Shown piece after piece: positions 1 through 8,868 of a stretch of 10,303 nucleotides of DNA. The stretch comes from CAZFQG01 sp964520785. GTDB taxonomy: Bacteria > Planctomycetota > Planctomycetia > Pirellulales > Thermoguttaceae. The stretch is taken from the NCBI GenBank assembly GCA_964520785.1, contig CAZFQG010000211.1, positions 1-10,303 on the forward strand. Reading direction: 5' to 3'. The translations under genes and the position numbers were made by a program. Positions within the stretch are counted from its first letter, which is position 1. Every line of letters begins with the position of its first letter. The notes under the pieces were generated by a model that did no database searches, was not told the origin of the DNA, and was given only the letters and a program-made list of their open reading frames with translations.

Positions 1-3000
1 CAGCAACTTGAAGCCGGCCGCGACGCGGGTGCCGGTTTGGCTTCCGGCGTCCCAGTCGTAGAGGAACTTGTCGACCGTCTGTCCAGACTGTCGCGGCGCC
101 AGGTCGACGCCGAAAGCGACGCTCGCCTCGGCGAATCCCTTCAAATTCACGTTTCCACTGGCGTCGATATCGACGAGATCGTCGATTCCCTCCCAACCGG
201 CCACGCCGCCGGTCTTCAGGGCGAGGTAATCGGCGAGGCTGAAATCGAACGGGAAGTTTTCGTCGAAGCTCTCCTCCAGATTCATCGACAACTTGATCGC
301 GCTGCCATCGACCGAGACCCGGAAGATATCGCTGTCCAGTTCCGGATCGAGCCCCAGCACGTCCATGATATAGCCGATGAGGGCCTGGACGTCGTTGTCC
401 GGATCCAGCAGCGCGCGCTGGACCGCGCCAACCGCATCGTCGATCCAGTCGATCACGCCGAACAATTCTCGCGGCGTCTTGTTGATGACCGGAATCGTCA
501 CGTCCGGCAGGAGATCGTAGAGCGGGTTGTTTGGATCGGTGACGAAGAACGGCAACTGATCGAGCGCCTGCATGACGTAACCCCGCGCGCGAAGCAGGGC
601 CGCCATGAGGTCGTCCGCCCGGAAGTACTCGTGTATCCGGAAGATACCCGGCAAATTCCGCAGCTCCAGCGTGATATAGTCGCTGTCCGATTTCGGCCGC
701 GCGAGGTCCTCGACCTCGAGGGCGATTTCCGCTCCCTTCCCCACCGGAACGCCGAAAAGACCCGTATCGACGGTAATGCCGCGGACACTCGCCGCGGCGT
801 CGCCGGTAACGATGTTGATCAGATTATCGTCGATGACGACGGTCCCGTCCGCCAGTTCCGAAAGGAGGAACGTCCGATCTCCCGGAGTGGCGATGTTCTC
901 GTCGCCGTCCAAGAGGGTAACCGTCGTCATGGCGACGTGAATCCGGTTCTCCACGCCCACGACGTTGGCCAAGGTCGTGCCGATGAATCCTAGCCGCGCG
1001 TCGACGTCGAAGTCGATCACGTCGAAACCGACCGAGTTGATGAACAGAACGTCCTTGACGAAGTAGGTGAGTTCACCCTCGGTCGGCGTCCCCGTCTGGC
1101 CGTCCAGGTCGATGACGAGGTCGAGGTCGCCGCTGACCGTTGCGCTGAGAGCGGCCAAGGCATCGGTCGTCATTCCGGTGAGCGTCGTTCCGTAGTCACC
1201 CGCCAAAGAGACGACGTGGCCCCGGAGGTTGAAGAGGTTCGTGTTATGCCCGTCCAAATCGGTTTCCCCGACGAGACCCATCCGGACCATATCCGCCAGA
1301 GAAACCAGCGTGTCCCCGCCGAGGGCTGGGATCGGCGTGTCCAGGAGGTCGTCCAGGTCGACACGGTCGTCGTCCCCGACAAGCCCCGATGCCAACAGCA
1401 GGTCGATGTCCACCCAAGTCGGATTGAGGACGTCGTAGTCGACCGAGCCGAGGTTGTCCAAATCGGATCGGGAAACGAGCGGGGTGGGAATGAGTCCCGC
1501 GTTTTGAAGCTCGCTGAGCGTGGCCAAGCCTTCCGAAATCAGGCGGTCCACGTCGACCGTATCGCTCAACAGCCCAGCCCCGACCAGTTGCGCCTCGGTG
1601 ATGGTTACCCCGGTGGCCGCGGTGAAGGCCGGGGCGACCAGATCGGTCTTGCTGACGGTGCCGGTACTCAAGAGATCGTGATAGACGAGGTCCTCCAGGG
1701 CCACCGGGTGCGAATTCGCGTCGCCTCCGTCAAGGAGCGCATTCAGCAGGCTCACCACGCTGATCGAAGGATAGGTCCCGTTGTCGTGCTGCGTCTGCGT
1801 GATCAGGCCCGTGTCAACCAGTTGCTGACCCGTCACCAGATTCAGGTCGACGAGCTCCGCCGAGTCGATATTGGCGGAGACAAGGCCGGCGGTGATCAGA
1901 TTCTGCATCGACGCTAGTCCGGAGGCGACCAGAGCGGCCACGTCGACGTTCCGGTTGAACAGCCCGTGCGAAACGAGGTCCGCCTCGCTGATCGTCCGAT
2001 CCGGCCCCGGAGGGTCGGGGAAGCTGGCCGCCAGGAGGGCCGCCTTGTCGACGTCGGTCTGGACGAGATCGAGGAGCGTGACCAGTCCCGAATCGAGCAG
2101 CGCATCGATTTCGACGTCGGCGGAGACGATACCGGCCGTCTGCAGGTCGGAAAGCGTTACCGAAAGGGACGGGGCATCCAGCAGGTTTTCCAAATTGACC
2201 CGGCCGGTGCGGTCGTCGAGCCCGGCCGTCTTGAGTTGGTCGATTGTCACCAGTTCCGAAGCCAACAGCGGCTGCAAGGCGACGTGCGTTCCGAAGAGAC
2301 CCTCGGAAACCAGTTGCGATTCCGTTACCAGTCCGGAGGCGACGAGGACGCTTGCCGAAAGGGTCGCCAGTCCGTCGACTTCCGTCGCATCGAGCAAGCC
2401 GAGGGCAATGATCTGGTCCAGATCGGTCAACGCGTCCATGTCGAGCACGCCGACGCGGTCGAGCCGTTCCAGATCAAAGGAAGTCACCGCCAGATCGGAT
2501 TGCGAAATCAGTCCCGCGCCGATCAATTCGGACAGGGTGGCCAGTCCCGTGGCGATCAATGCGTCCTTATCGATCGAGGCGGCCGCGTCCAAATGCGACG
2601 GGTCGACCGCGCCTCCGCCGACGAGGTCCCGCAGCGCGGCAACCCCGTTGGCCAGCAGGCTCGTCCCGGCGTGGTTGAGATAGACCTGATTGTTCTCGGC
2701 CCCGGTGATCAGCGAATTCGCGTTCAGCAGCGCCTTGTCCAGGATGTCGGATGCGTGGATGTTCGCTATCTTAAGCGACGCGACGTTGTCCGACAGATCC
2801 GCCGCGGTGATTCCCCACCCCTCGCCGCCGACATCCACCAACTCCGCCAGCGACACCAAGCCGGAATTGACCAGGCCGTACAACGACACGTTGCCCCCCC
2901 GGACCAGATTCAGCGCGTTCAGGTCCGCCTGCGCGACGATCCCCTCGGCGCTGAGCGCCGCCGCGCTGAGCGCCACGTCCTTGAAATGGTGACGAGCCAA

Positions 3001-6000
3001 AGTCCCGTCTTCGACCATCGCGGCCAAGGAGGCGCCATTGTTGACGATGAGATCGCCCGCGTCCAGCAACCCGTATCCGACCAGATCGCCGATGTAGATT
3101 TTGCCCAACAGGTCGTACAGGTAGACGTCGTGCCGGGTGATGTAGTTGTTGAGGTCTCCCTCTTCGAACAGAGGCGAAGCCTCGAGAGCGCGGATGTCCA
3201 GTTCCACGACCGGCGCCGCCAGGTCGGTCTCGTCGACGAACCCTTCGTTGATGAGAGACAAGAGGGTGACGCCTTCATACTTCAGCGCAACGAGTGTATC
3301 GAGCGGGATCGTCACCGCGTAGGTATCGTCGACGTCCACGCCGAAGCGCGCCTCGACCGCCGCCACGTCCAACTCAGTCGCGTCGTCGAAGTCATGAACG
3401 TTCACGAATTCCGCCGCGACGTACTCCGCGAGCGTCACGTCGTAGAGAATCGAGGAAAGCAGCGTGTCCAGCCCGACCGTTCCCACGTGGACCAACGGGT
3501 CGAGCAGCCCTTCTTCGAATCGCGGCACCATGGTCGCCACCGGCGGCTCTCCGATGAGGACCTCGTATTCCAGCGCTTCCAAGATATCCAGTTGGAAGAC
3601 CTTGTTGACGAACCGCCCGCTCCGCAGCAACCCGGAGGCGACGGCGTCGGCGAACGTCACGTAGGGATCGGCCAGGAATCCGACGACCGGCACGAGTCCA
3701 TCGTCGTCACGACCGTCGCCATTCGAGTCAACCACCCAGGCTGGATCGGCATCGGCGATGTACTTCTTGCCGACCGCGTCCGAATCGAGCACGTCCTCCA
3801 GCGGCAGGAGGATGTTGGGCCGCAAGGCGCCCGCGTCGACCAGTCCCGCGCCGACCAACTCGGAGAGCGAAACGACGCCGTTCCGCCAGAAGGCGGCCTC
3901 ATTCGCCAGACCGGCTTGGATCAAGTCCTGCTCCGTCACCGTCCCGGTCGCGAGAAGCCCCTCAATATCGACCGGCCCGCTCGTCCCCAATCCGGCGTGG
4001 GCCAGGTATTTCCTCGCGACGATGTTCGAGGCATACAGCTCGCGGAGCGGAATCTCCGTGACCGTCAGTTGCATCGCCGCCGGAGACATGTGTTGGGCCA
4101 AAACATGCAAAGAGACGAGTCCCAGGGCGACGAGATTCTCCACGTTGACCGTGTCGGGATTCGTGTCGAGAACGAGATCGTTGTCGTCAAGCTCGCTCGG
4201 CGCGACGAGGCCCCATGAAAGCAGTTCATTCTCGGTGACCGTGGCGCTTGCGAGGTCGAAATCGAGTGCGCTCAGAAGTCCCGCCTCGATCAGATCGGCC
4301 GTCGTCACCCGCGGATCACCACCCCCCCATGCCGATTGGGCGACGACCGCCGAGGGCGAAATCACGGTCTCTCCCCGCGCGTTCTGCGTCGCGTACGCGT
4401 CCATCAAGGCCGATTCCAGCAGGTCGGACCCCAGTAGTGCATTGCGGTTGACGCTCCCCTGAACGAACAACATGTCGGACAGCAAGACTTCCGACAAATC
4501 GGACTTGAGATCGCCGCTGCCGATCAATCCGAAACGAAGCATATCCGCCAAGGAAACGTTCGACGCGCTAAGCAGGTTCGCGACCGGAACGGCTGCCCCC
4601 GGAATGATACTTCCCTGAATCACCTCGATCACGCTCCGCGAGAACCCGAACGCGTCCAGGTCCGCCGGTGGCAGGTCCGCCAAATCAGCCCGGGCGAGCA
4701 ATTCCAGCGTCACCAGGTCGTCGACCGTCAAGTACCCCGCCTCGACAATCTCCGAAATCGCGCGGCGCTGGAGAACACTCGAGTCGATGACCTTCGACTC
4801 ACTCAGGTCGGCCAGATCGATGTCGCCCAGCGGCCGTACGTCGTTGTGGTCGATAATTCCGAAATAGACGAGATGCTCAAGCTTGATCGGGCTGTTCTCC
4901 AGCAGATCATCCAGATCGATGATCGCGCCGGAAGTAATCAAACCGCTGATGTCGCCGTAGGCGGCCAACTGCGAAGCGAGGAACTCTTCCGCCGCCACGT
5001 GGGCCGCCGTCAACAGTCCCTCGTTGACCAGATCGTCCAAGCCGATGGGGAGGGCCGACTCGATCAACGCCGGGATGTCGATCCGTTCAGTGAGCAAGTC
5101 CGCCAGGTCGACGAGGGCGTCCCCCACCAGGTCCTCCAGAGAAGCCAGCCCGGAATCGAGCAGCCTCTCCAAATCGACCGCGTCCGTCGCCAGGTCGGCC
5201 GCTTCAAGGAGGGAGTTCGTGATCAGAGCGGAAATCTCCGCAATGCCCGAATCGAGCAACTCGCCCAGATTCAAGTCGGTCGTTACCAAATCCGTGAAGG
5301 CGACGAATCCTTCCTCAACCAATTCTTCAAGGCTTACTACCCCCTTTTGAACCAGTTCGTGCAGCGAGACGTTGCCCAAGGTTTCTTCGATATTGTTGAA
5401 ATCAAGCTCGAACTGGTTGACCAACCGGGCAGCAATCAGCGCCGCCTTGTCAAGGCCGATATCGGCGAAATCGGCCACTTCCAGGAGGTCCGCCTCCACC
5501 ACGTCGAGGAGCGAAGCGACTCCCGCGGTGAAGAAGCCGGCCGCGTCCACCAGCGCCGTTCGCGCGAAGTCGGTCGCGTCGATCAGTCCCGCGCTCAGGA
5601 GATCGCCCAGATCGTGTAGCGTGGCGGAGAGGAAATCGGCGAGATCCACCGCCGTCGACGCGAGAAAATCCCCGGCCGTGACCAGCCCTGCGCTGACCAG
5701 GTCCTCCAACGAGGCCAGATTCGTCGCCAGGAAATCGCTGATTCCCAGGGAATCAAGGCTGAGATCGCCCAGTCCCAGAATACCGTCCGCGAAGAGGTCC
5801 TCCAGCGTCGCCAGACCGCCGCTCAAGAGATCGTCCAGCGAAACGAGCGAGGCGCTCGCCTGATGGAAGGCCGAGTCGAGCAGGTCGAACCCGAAATCGG
5901 CCAGATTCGACACCAGCGCCTCCGCCTCGCGGATGAAACCGAGGTTCCCCACCAGAGACGAGGCGGTGACCAGCTCCGCTTCGATCAACTCTCCCAGCGT

Positions 6001-8161
6001 GACCAGACCCTTGTCAATCAGGGCATCCAGGCTCACGATATCCCCGGCGCGAACGAGGTTCAACGCCCCTAGCGCGCCGACCGTGATGACACCGAAATCG
6101 GCAAGCGCCGCTTTGTCGATGTTCTTCCAGTTCGCGACGGAGTGCTTGCCGAGAATCCCCGCCGAGACCAAGTCGGCCATGGTCGAGTGGCCGCCGTCCA
6201 ACAGAAAATCGGGGTCGATATAGGCACCGATCTGAATCAGCCCCTCGCGCTCCAGCAATCCCAGATCGATCCGGCCCATTCTATCCAGATCGCGCAGGCT
6301 CAGATCGTCGAGCGAAAGATCGAATTTCAGCGGCACCGTCAGTGCCTTCGTGGTCGTGTTGTAGGTGATCGCCTGCCCCTGCGGAATGAGCCCCGAAGCG
6401 GTCACCACCGCCACGAAGTCCTGCAGGCTCTCCATCGAATCGAAGTCGAGCTTGCTGAGGACGGCCAGATCGAACGCGGCCCCCAAGTCCAGCACGTCTC
6501 CAAGACCCGCGTCGATGAACGGGATGCCGACATCGAAGCTCTCGGCCTTTCGAAGGTTGTCGAGGACGTCGTCCCGGAGCAACTCCAATTCACCCCGCAG
6601 TCCCGCCAGCGTCAGTTGGCTAAAGGGAGAGAATGCTCCCAAGTTGCTCGAAGACACCACGATATCCGTGGTTCCCCGGCCCCCCTCCGCGACCGTAAAT
6701 AGGTCGCCGGTAATGCTGATCGTTCCGGTTGCCCCCGGGTTGACGTCGATCCCGGCAAGCGAAGCATAAATCGGTAAACTCGCGGAAACACGGCTGACAT
6801 CGTCTCCCACGGGATCGTAGGTAACCACGTACCGCCTACCGGTACTGTCGTGTGCCAAATCGACATGCAGATCGAGGTCGAATTGGGCCGCCGTTTCATT
6901 CGGATGACCGGCCGAGGCGGCTAGGTCGCCGATAGACAGTGGAACGATCATGTCGATCGGGCCGGTGTCGACGTCGAATTCCAACCTTTCGACGTCGAAT
7001 TCGTAGGTGGCTCCGGTCGTGTCCGACCAGCCCAGGCTGAGCGTGAAGGCGAAGCGCGCGTCTATCGGAACGGTGATCTCCGTGAACGCCGGATCGATCC
7101 CCTCGACCGCCTCGCTCAAGCCCACCGGAACGCGTTTCTCATAACTCGCCGCGTGATCGAATTCAACGGTCACCCCGTGGACCCAATCGCCTGTTCCGGA
7201 GAACTCCTGCTTCGCCCAAGAGGCGGCATGGGCCTCGCCGCCGAGAAGGTCGTCCAGCCAGTTCGCCCGTACGTAGCTCAGGAATTCACCGATTTCGAAG
7301 TCGACATCGGAACCCAGCACCTGCATCGGCGCCAAGTACGCGTCGAGAGTCGGTCCCAGGTCGAGGTAGTCGCTGACATCGAACAACCCGTCGAGCGTGA
7401 CGTTCGTTCCCGGAATCGTCTCGCCGGTCAACTCCGGGCGGGTCGAATGTAAATCGCGGAGCCACCTGTCGGCAGCGTCCGCCAAGCCACCAACGGCCTG
7501 CTCCATTCGGTTCGTGGCGGCCGTGGTCTTGTGGAGCTCGGTTCCAGTCGGGATCTCCGTAACAACGAGCTGCAGCCGATCCGATTGCCGAACCACCTCG
7601 AAGTGGACGTCCTCTCCCCCGAAACCGAACGGCGCGGTTACCTCGTCGAAGCTCCCCGAAATCGTTCCGAACGTCAGAAAATCGAACGTATCGCCCAGCG
7701 CCGGCTCGAAGTCCCCCAGAAGTCGCACCTCCAACACGCCGTCCAGTGAGGCTGCCCCGGTCACGTTGATCTGGTCGACGCCATCTTCCACCGGAACGCC
7801 CGGGCCGGGATCGTACCCGCCGATTTCGATCTCCAGAATGGAGCCGGAATCCAAGGTAAGCGTCGCCACGTCGTGGACCTCCGGGAGTCCGTCCGTCATG
7901 GCGGGGCCGGCATCCGCCGCCGGCGGCCAAAGTGGTGGTCCGCTCGGTCCCATGGTTCCGTACGAGTTTCCTCCGAAGTCGTCCCACTGCCCTAAGGACA
8001 ACAGCCGCCTGTCTTCGAGCGGCTCAAAGGCGATGTGCCGCGCCTTAATCAGCCTGGGAATTCGCCTAGTGGAACGCCGCCAGGGGGCAAGCCCCCCAAA
8101 AAGACTCTCGCGAAGAGTGTGCGGCTGTGGACGGCTGCCGCGCGCGGGTTTCTCGTGTCAT
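1..8161 (-). CDS. Giant extracellular repeat protein with planctomycete LEDRRLL N-terminal motif (partial; apparent frameshift near start)
   Basis: One minus-strand frame is open from 8157 to the left edge, about 2,719 codons without a stop, and no C-terminus is reached. The order is: a basic N-terminus (WRRSTRR); FEPLEDRRLLS at 8028-7996; a beta-sandwich-like stretch at about 7850-7620 (LEVRLLGDFEPALGDTF, then FGTISGSF); a beta-rich region to about 6330; a tandem 11-residue repeat array to about 1225; then a second beta-rich, Asp-rich region. The LEDRRLL motif is known from planctomycete proteins predicted to be extracellular, so export or surface location is inferred. No enzyme motif is visible; a structural or adhesive role is a guess. 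The frame has no ATG, GTG or TTG before the motif. I chose ATG 8161-8159 because GGGGAG precedes it by six bases, but it needs a one-base forward shift, probably at 8092-8102. Internal starts at TTG 8001 or ATG 7953 would cut into or lose the motif. The coding frame is very secure; the start is not. Confidence 0.9.
2836..3033 (-). repeat. Super-repeat copy B within the giant protein
   Basis: This 66-residue block runs from ASLAAMVEDGTLARH through ALNLVRGGNVSLYGLVNSG to AELV. It is the partner of copy A at 5983-6186. The shared core is ALNLVR-x-G-x-VSL followed by GLV-x-L-x-EL. The copies lie about 3.1 kb apart, on either side of most of the array. Confidence 0.6.
3697..3729 (-). other. Calcium-loop-like DSNGDGRDDDG insert in the repeat array
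   Basis: The residues D-S-N-G-D-G-R-D-D-D-G match the D-x-N-x-D-G pattern of dockerin, EF-hand and thrombospondin type-3 calcium loops. The loop sits in a non-repeat insert (about 3780-3640) that interrupts the 11-residue array. Such loops bind Ca2+ in many secreted proteins. Here binding is inferred; only one loop is visible, and the usual acidic residue at position 12 is Leu. Confidence 0.5.
5983..6186 (-). repeat. Super-repeat copy A within the giant protein
   Basis: This 68-residue block runs from STMADLVSAGILGKH through ALNLVRAGDIVSLDALIDKG to GELI. It aligns with the block at 2836-3033 at about 27 identities in 66 positions with two one-residue gaps, counted by eye. It contains several 11-residue units plus irregular linkers (NWKNID, RAGDI). 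Because the linkers also match, the two blocks are probably duplicates rather than chance alignments of the basic unit. Confidence 0.6.
7996..8028 (-). other. Planctomycete LEDRRLL-type N-terminal motif in the giant protein
   Basis: The codons read FEPLEDRRLLS, preceded by a basic stretch (RRSTRRIPRLIKARHIA) with no classical hydrophobic signal peptide in the same frame. The motif resembles the planctomycete extracellular motif and the LEPR-XLL-type N-terminal motifs. These are found near the start of large secreted proteins and are thought to take part in export or sorting. It places the true N-terminus within a few dozen residues upstream and is the strongest single clue to the host phylum. 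Confidence 0.85.
8092..8102 (-). other. T5G6 homopolymer run, likely site of the frame change in the giant gene
   Basis: On the coding strand five T are followed by six G. Upstream, the frame of the ATG at 8161 is open until TAG at 8068-8066. The giant frame is open downstream and is closed upstream by TGA at 8160-8158. Removing one base here joins them as ...RESFWGLAPWRRSTRR... into FEPLEDRRLLS. The run is flanked by two potential hairpins: ACTCT/AGAGT (8118-8104) before it, and a G-run/C-run stem (8097-8083) after the T tract. The exact position of the shift cannot be fixed from the sequence; anywhere between 8157 and 8066 is possible. Confidence 0.5.
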
Positions 8162-8167
8162 GGTCGA

Positions 8168-8173
8168 CTCCCC
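8168..8173 (-). promoter_or_regulatory. Ribosome binding site for the giant gene's ATG at 8161
   Basis: GGGGAG on the coding strand is followed by six bases (TCGACC) and then ATG. It is the only well-placed purine-rich site near the start of the giant gene. It decides the start choice in favour of 8161-8159, even though that ATG is one base out of phase with the long frame. Confidence 0.55.
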
Positions 8174-8252
8174 AAGATAGTGGGAAAAGAGAGAAGAGAT
8201 AGGAAAGGGCAAACACGTCAAACAGGATCCGCGGCGCCATAATAGCGACCCG

Positions 8253-8270
8253 AACCCCCCTCCAGGGGTT
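8253..8270. other. Short inverted repeat AACCCC/GGGGTT
   Basis: AACCCC (8253-8258) and GGGGTT (8265-8270) are exact reverse complements with a six-base loop. It lies in the leader of the giant gene. The stem is short and may be chance in a GC-rich genome; it would form a small leader hairpin if transcribed. Confidence 0.25.
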
Positions 8271-8302
8271 TGGCAGACACTGTCGGATGTGATTCAAGGA
8301 AC

Positions 8303-8336
8303 AGGAAACTAAAGAGATGCTACTTAATAGTTTCCT
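8303..8336. promoter_or_regulatory. 9-bp perfect inverted repeat in the giant gene's leader
   Basis: AGGAAACTA (8303-8311) and TAGTTTCCT (8328-8336) are exact reverse complements around a 16-base loop. A further AAG/CTT pairing inside the loop is possible. The repeat lies about 140 bases upstream of the giant gene's ATG and just past the TTGACA at 8357-8352. It could be an operator for a dimeric regulator or an RNA hairpin in the leader. No run of T follows on either strand, so it is not a standard terminator. Confidence 0.4.
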
Positions 8337-8452
8337 CGTCGCCCGCAAGAATGTCAAGACTGCGGCCCTATAACCGGCAAAATACTAACGACTCTCTCAG
8401 GCAATCCGGCGAAAAGCGTCAATGGTCTTGGAAAAAAACTGTAATCTGCCCA

Positions 8453-8472
8453 AATTGACTTCTTTGTCAATT
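8453..8472 (-). terminator. Terminator-like hairpin after the LRR gene
   Basis: AATTGAC (8453-8459) and GTCAATT (8466-8472) form a perfect 7-bp stem with a six-base loop, ten bases beyond the LRR gene's TAG. On the minus strand the stem is followed by only two or three T, with a T7 run (8438-8432) some 14 bases further on. It is AT-rich and lacks an adjacent T tract, so it would be a weak intrinsic terminator at best. It could instead be a protein-binding site. Confidence 0.35.
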
Positions 8473-8481
8473 CTCCCTCGC

Positions 8482-8868
8482 CTATGGGACCACGCGACAC
8501 TCCGGGAGGGCATGGCGAAGTTCTTCCAAGGATCCAGCCGTAACTCCGGTTTCACTCAGGTCCAACAGTCGGAGTGACCTCAGGTCGCTCAACCCCGCGA
8601 CGCCGGCGCCCGAAATGAGCGTACGCGAAAGCAGCAAGCGGGCTAACGGCGGGAGTGTCGCTAAATGGCGGATTCCGCCATCGTCAACCCTTGTATCGCG
8701 AAGATCGAGCGTGGCCAGGTTCTTCAACCGGGACACGTGGGCCAGCCCTTCGCTGGTGATACTTGTATTGCGCAGACATAACGACGTAAGCTGGCTCATC
8801 TTCGCCAAGTGGGCCAGACCGGTATCGGTCACACTCGGACAACGGAACAGGCTTAGGTCTTCAAGCAT
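8482..8868 (-). CDS. Leucine-rich-repeat protein, C-terminal part (split gene)
   Basis: These 128 residues are about five consecutive LRR units of the cysteine-containing/RI-like type common in planctomycetes. Examples are LEDLSLFRCPSVTDTGLAHL, LTSLCLRNTSITSEGLAHV and LATLDLRDTRVDDGGIRHL, followed by further units and a normal-looking end (ALPECRVVP, then TAG). Such solenoids usually mediate protein binding, but the partner is unknown. The frame opens with an ATG inside ATGCTTGA, overlapping the end of the preceding frame by eight bases. It has no signal peptide, which is odd for this family and suggests it is the detached tail of 8861-9298. Expression by translational coupling is possible. 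Calling it an independent gene is less likely than calling it half of a broken one. Confidence 0.8.
   Translation of the reverse strand: MLEDLSLFRCPSVTDTGLAHLAKMSQLTSLCLRNTSITSEGLAHVSRLKNLATLDLRDTRVDDGGIRHLATLPPLARLLLSRTLISGAGVAGLSDLRSLRLLDLSETGVTAGSLEELRHALPECRVVP

Larger units (their letters stand above)
1225..6330 (-). repeat. Tandem degenerate 11-residue (33-base) repeat array within the giant protein
   Basis: About 1,690 residues are built on an 11-residue period with the rough form L-x-D-L-x-x-x-G-L-V-(T/D/S). In the clearest stretch (about 5640-5450) successive units read LADFLSATLHD, LGDLLSAGLID, ATDFARTALVD, AAGFFTAGVAS, LLDVVEADLLE. Others include LDDLLSGGLAT, LEDLFADGILG and LDALIDKGLVT. 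If continuous this would be about 150 units; interruptions make 100-150 safer. Each unit looks like one short amphipathic helix with an N-cap S, T or D and a Gly-containing turn. Codons differ freely between units, so the array is old and not a recent slippage expansion. I do not recognise a named repeat family. It is unlike the LRR gene next door, whose units are 23-24 residues. Confidence 0.85.
8162..8481. other. 320-base non-coding gap upstream of the giant gene
   Basis: No convincing gene lies here. The gap is more AT-rich than its surroundings and holds three perfect inverted repeats (8453-8472, 8303-8336, 8253-8270) and the ribosome binding site at 8168-8173. A TTGACA hexamer on the minus strand (8357-8352) could be a -35 element, but the best -10 candidates about 17-19 bases on (GAAACT, AACTAT) are weak, so no promoter is claimed with confidence. 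A 102-codon minus-strand frame (8357-8049) crosses it but looks like chance. Confidence 0.6.

Noticed and set aside
1966..4218. 750-codon plus-strand open frame, with further plus-strand open frames elsewhere opposite the giant gene
   Set aside because: They lie antisense to the secure minus-strand frame. Their R, Q, D and V-rich composition with no domains is what the reverse complement of Leu (CTG/CTC) and Asp codons in a GC-rich repeat gene gives, where TTA, CTA and TCA codons are rare.
1225..6330. 33-base periodicity considered as a CRISPR array or DNA satellite
   Set aside because: The units are conserved at the protein level only. Nucleotide identity between units is low, there are no constant repeats with variable spacers, and the frame stays open throughout.
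7951..7953. ATG in the giant frame as the true start
   Set aside because: Starting here would discard the LEDRRLL motif and its basic flank, which are clearly coding in the same frame, and there is no good ribosome binding site just upstream.
8083..8118. Hairpin followed by T5 (ACTCT/AGAGT then TTTTT) as an intrinsic terminator on the minus strand
   Set aside because: The stem has only five base pairs, two of them G-C, and it falls inside the expected N-terminal coding region of the giant gene, so termination there would be hard to reconcile with expression. It is kept only as context for the frame change.
8049..8357. 102-codon minus-strand frame upstream of the giant gene, with a hydrophobic stretch (ILFDVFALSYLFSLF)
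   Set aside because: It covers the non-coding gap and ends at a TGA just past the giant frame's basic N-terminus. It has no recognisable domain, and the ribosome binding site at 8168-8173 serves a different frame. The hydrophobic run might be mistaken for a signal peptide, but the LEDRRLL-type proteins I know do not need one upstream.
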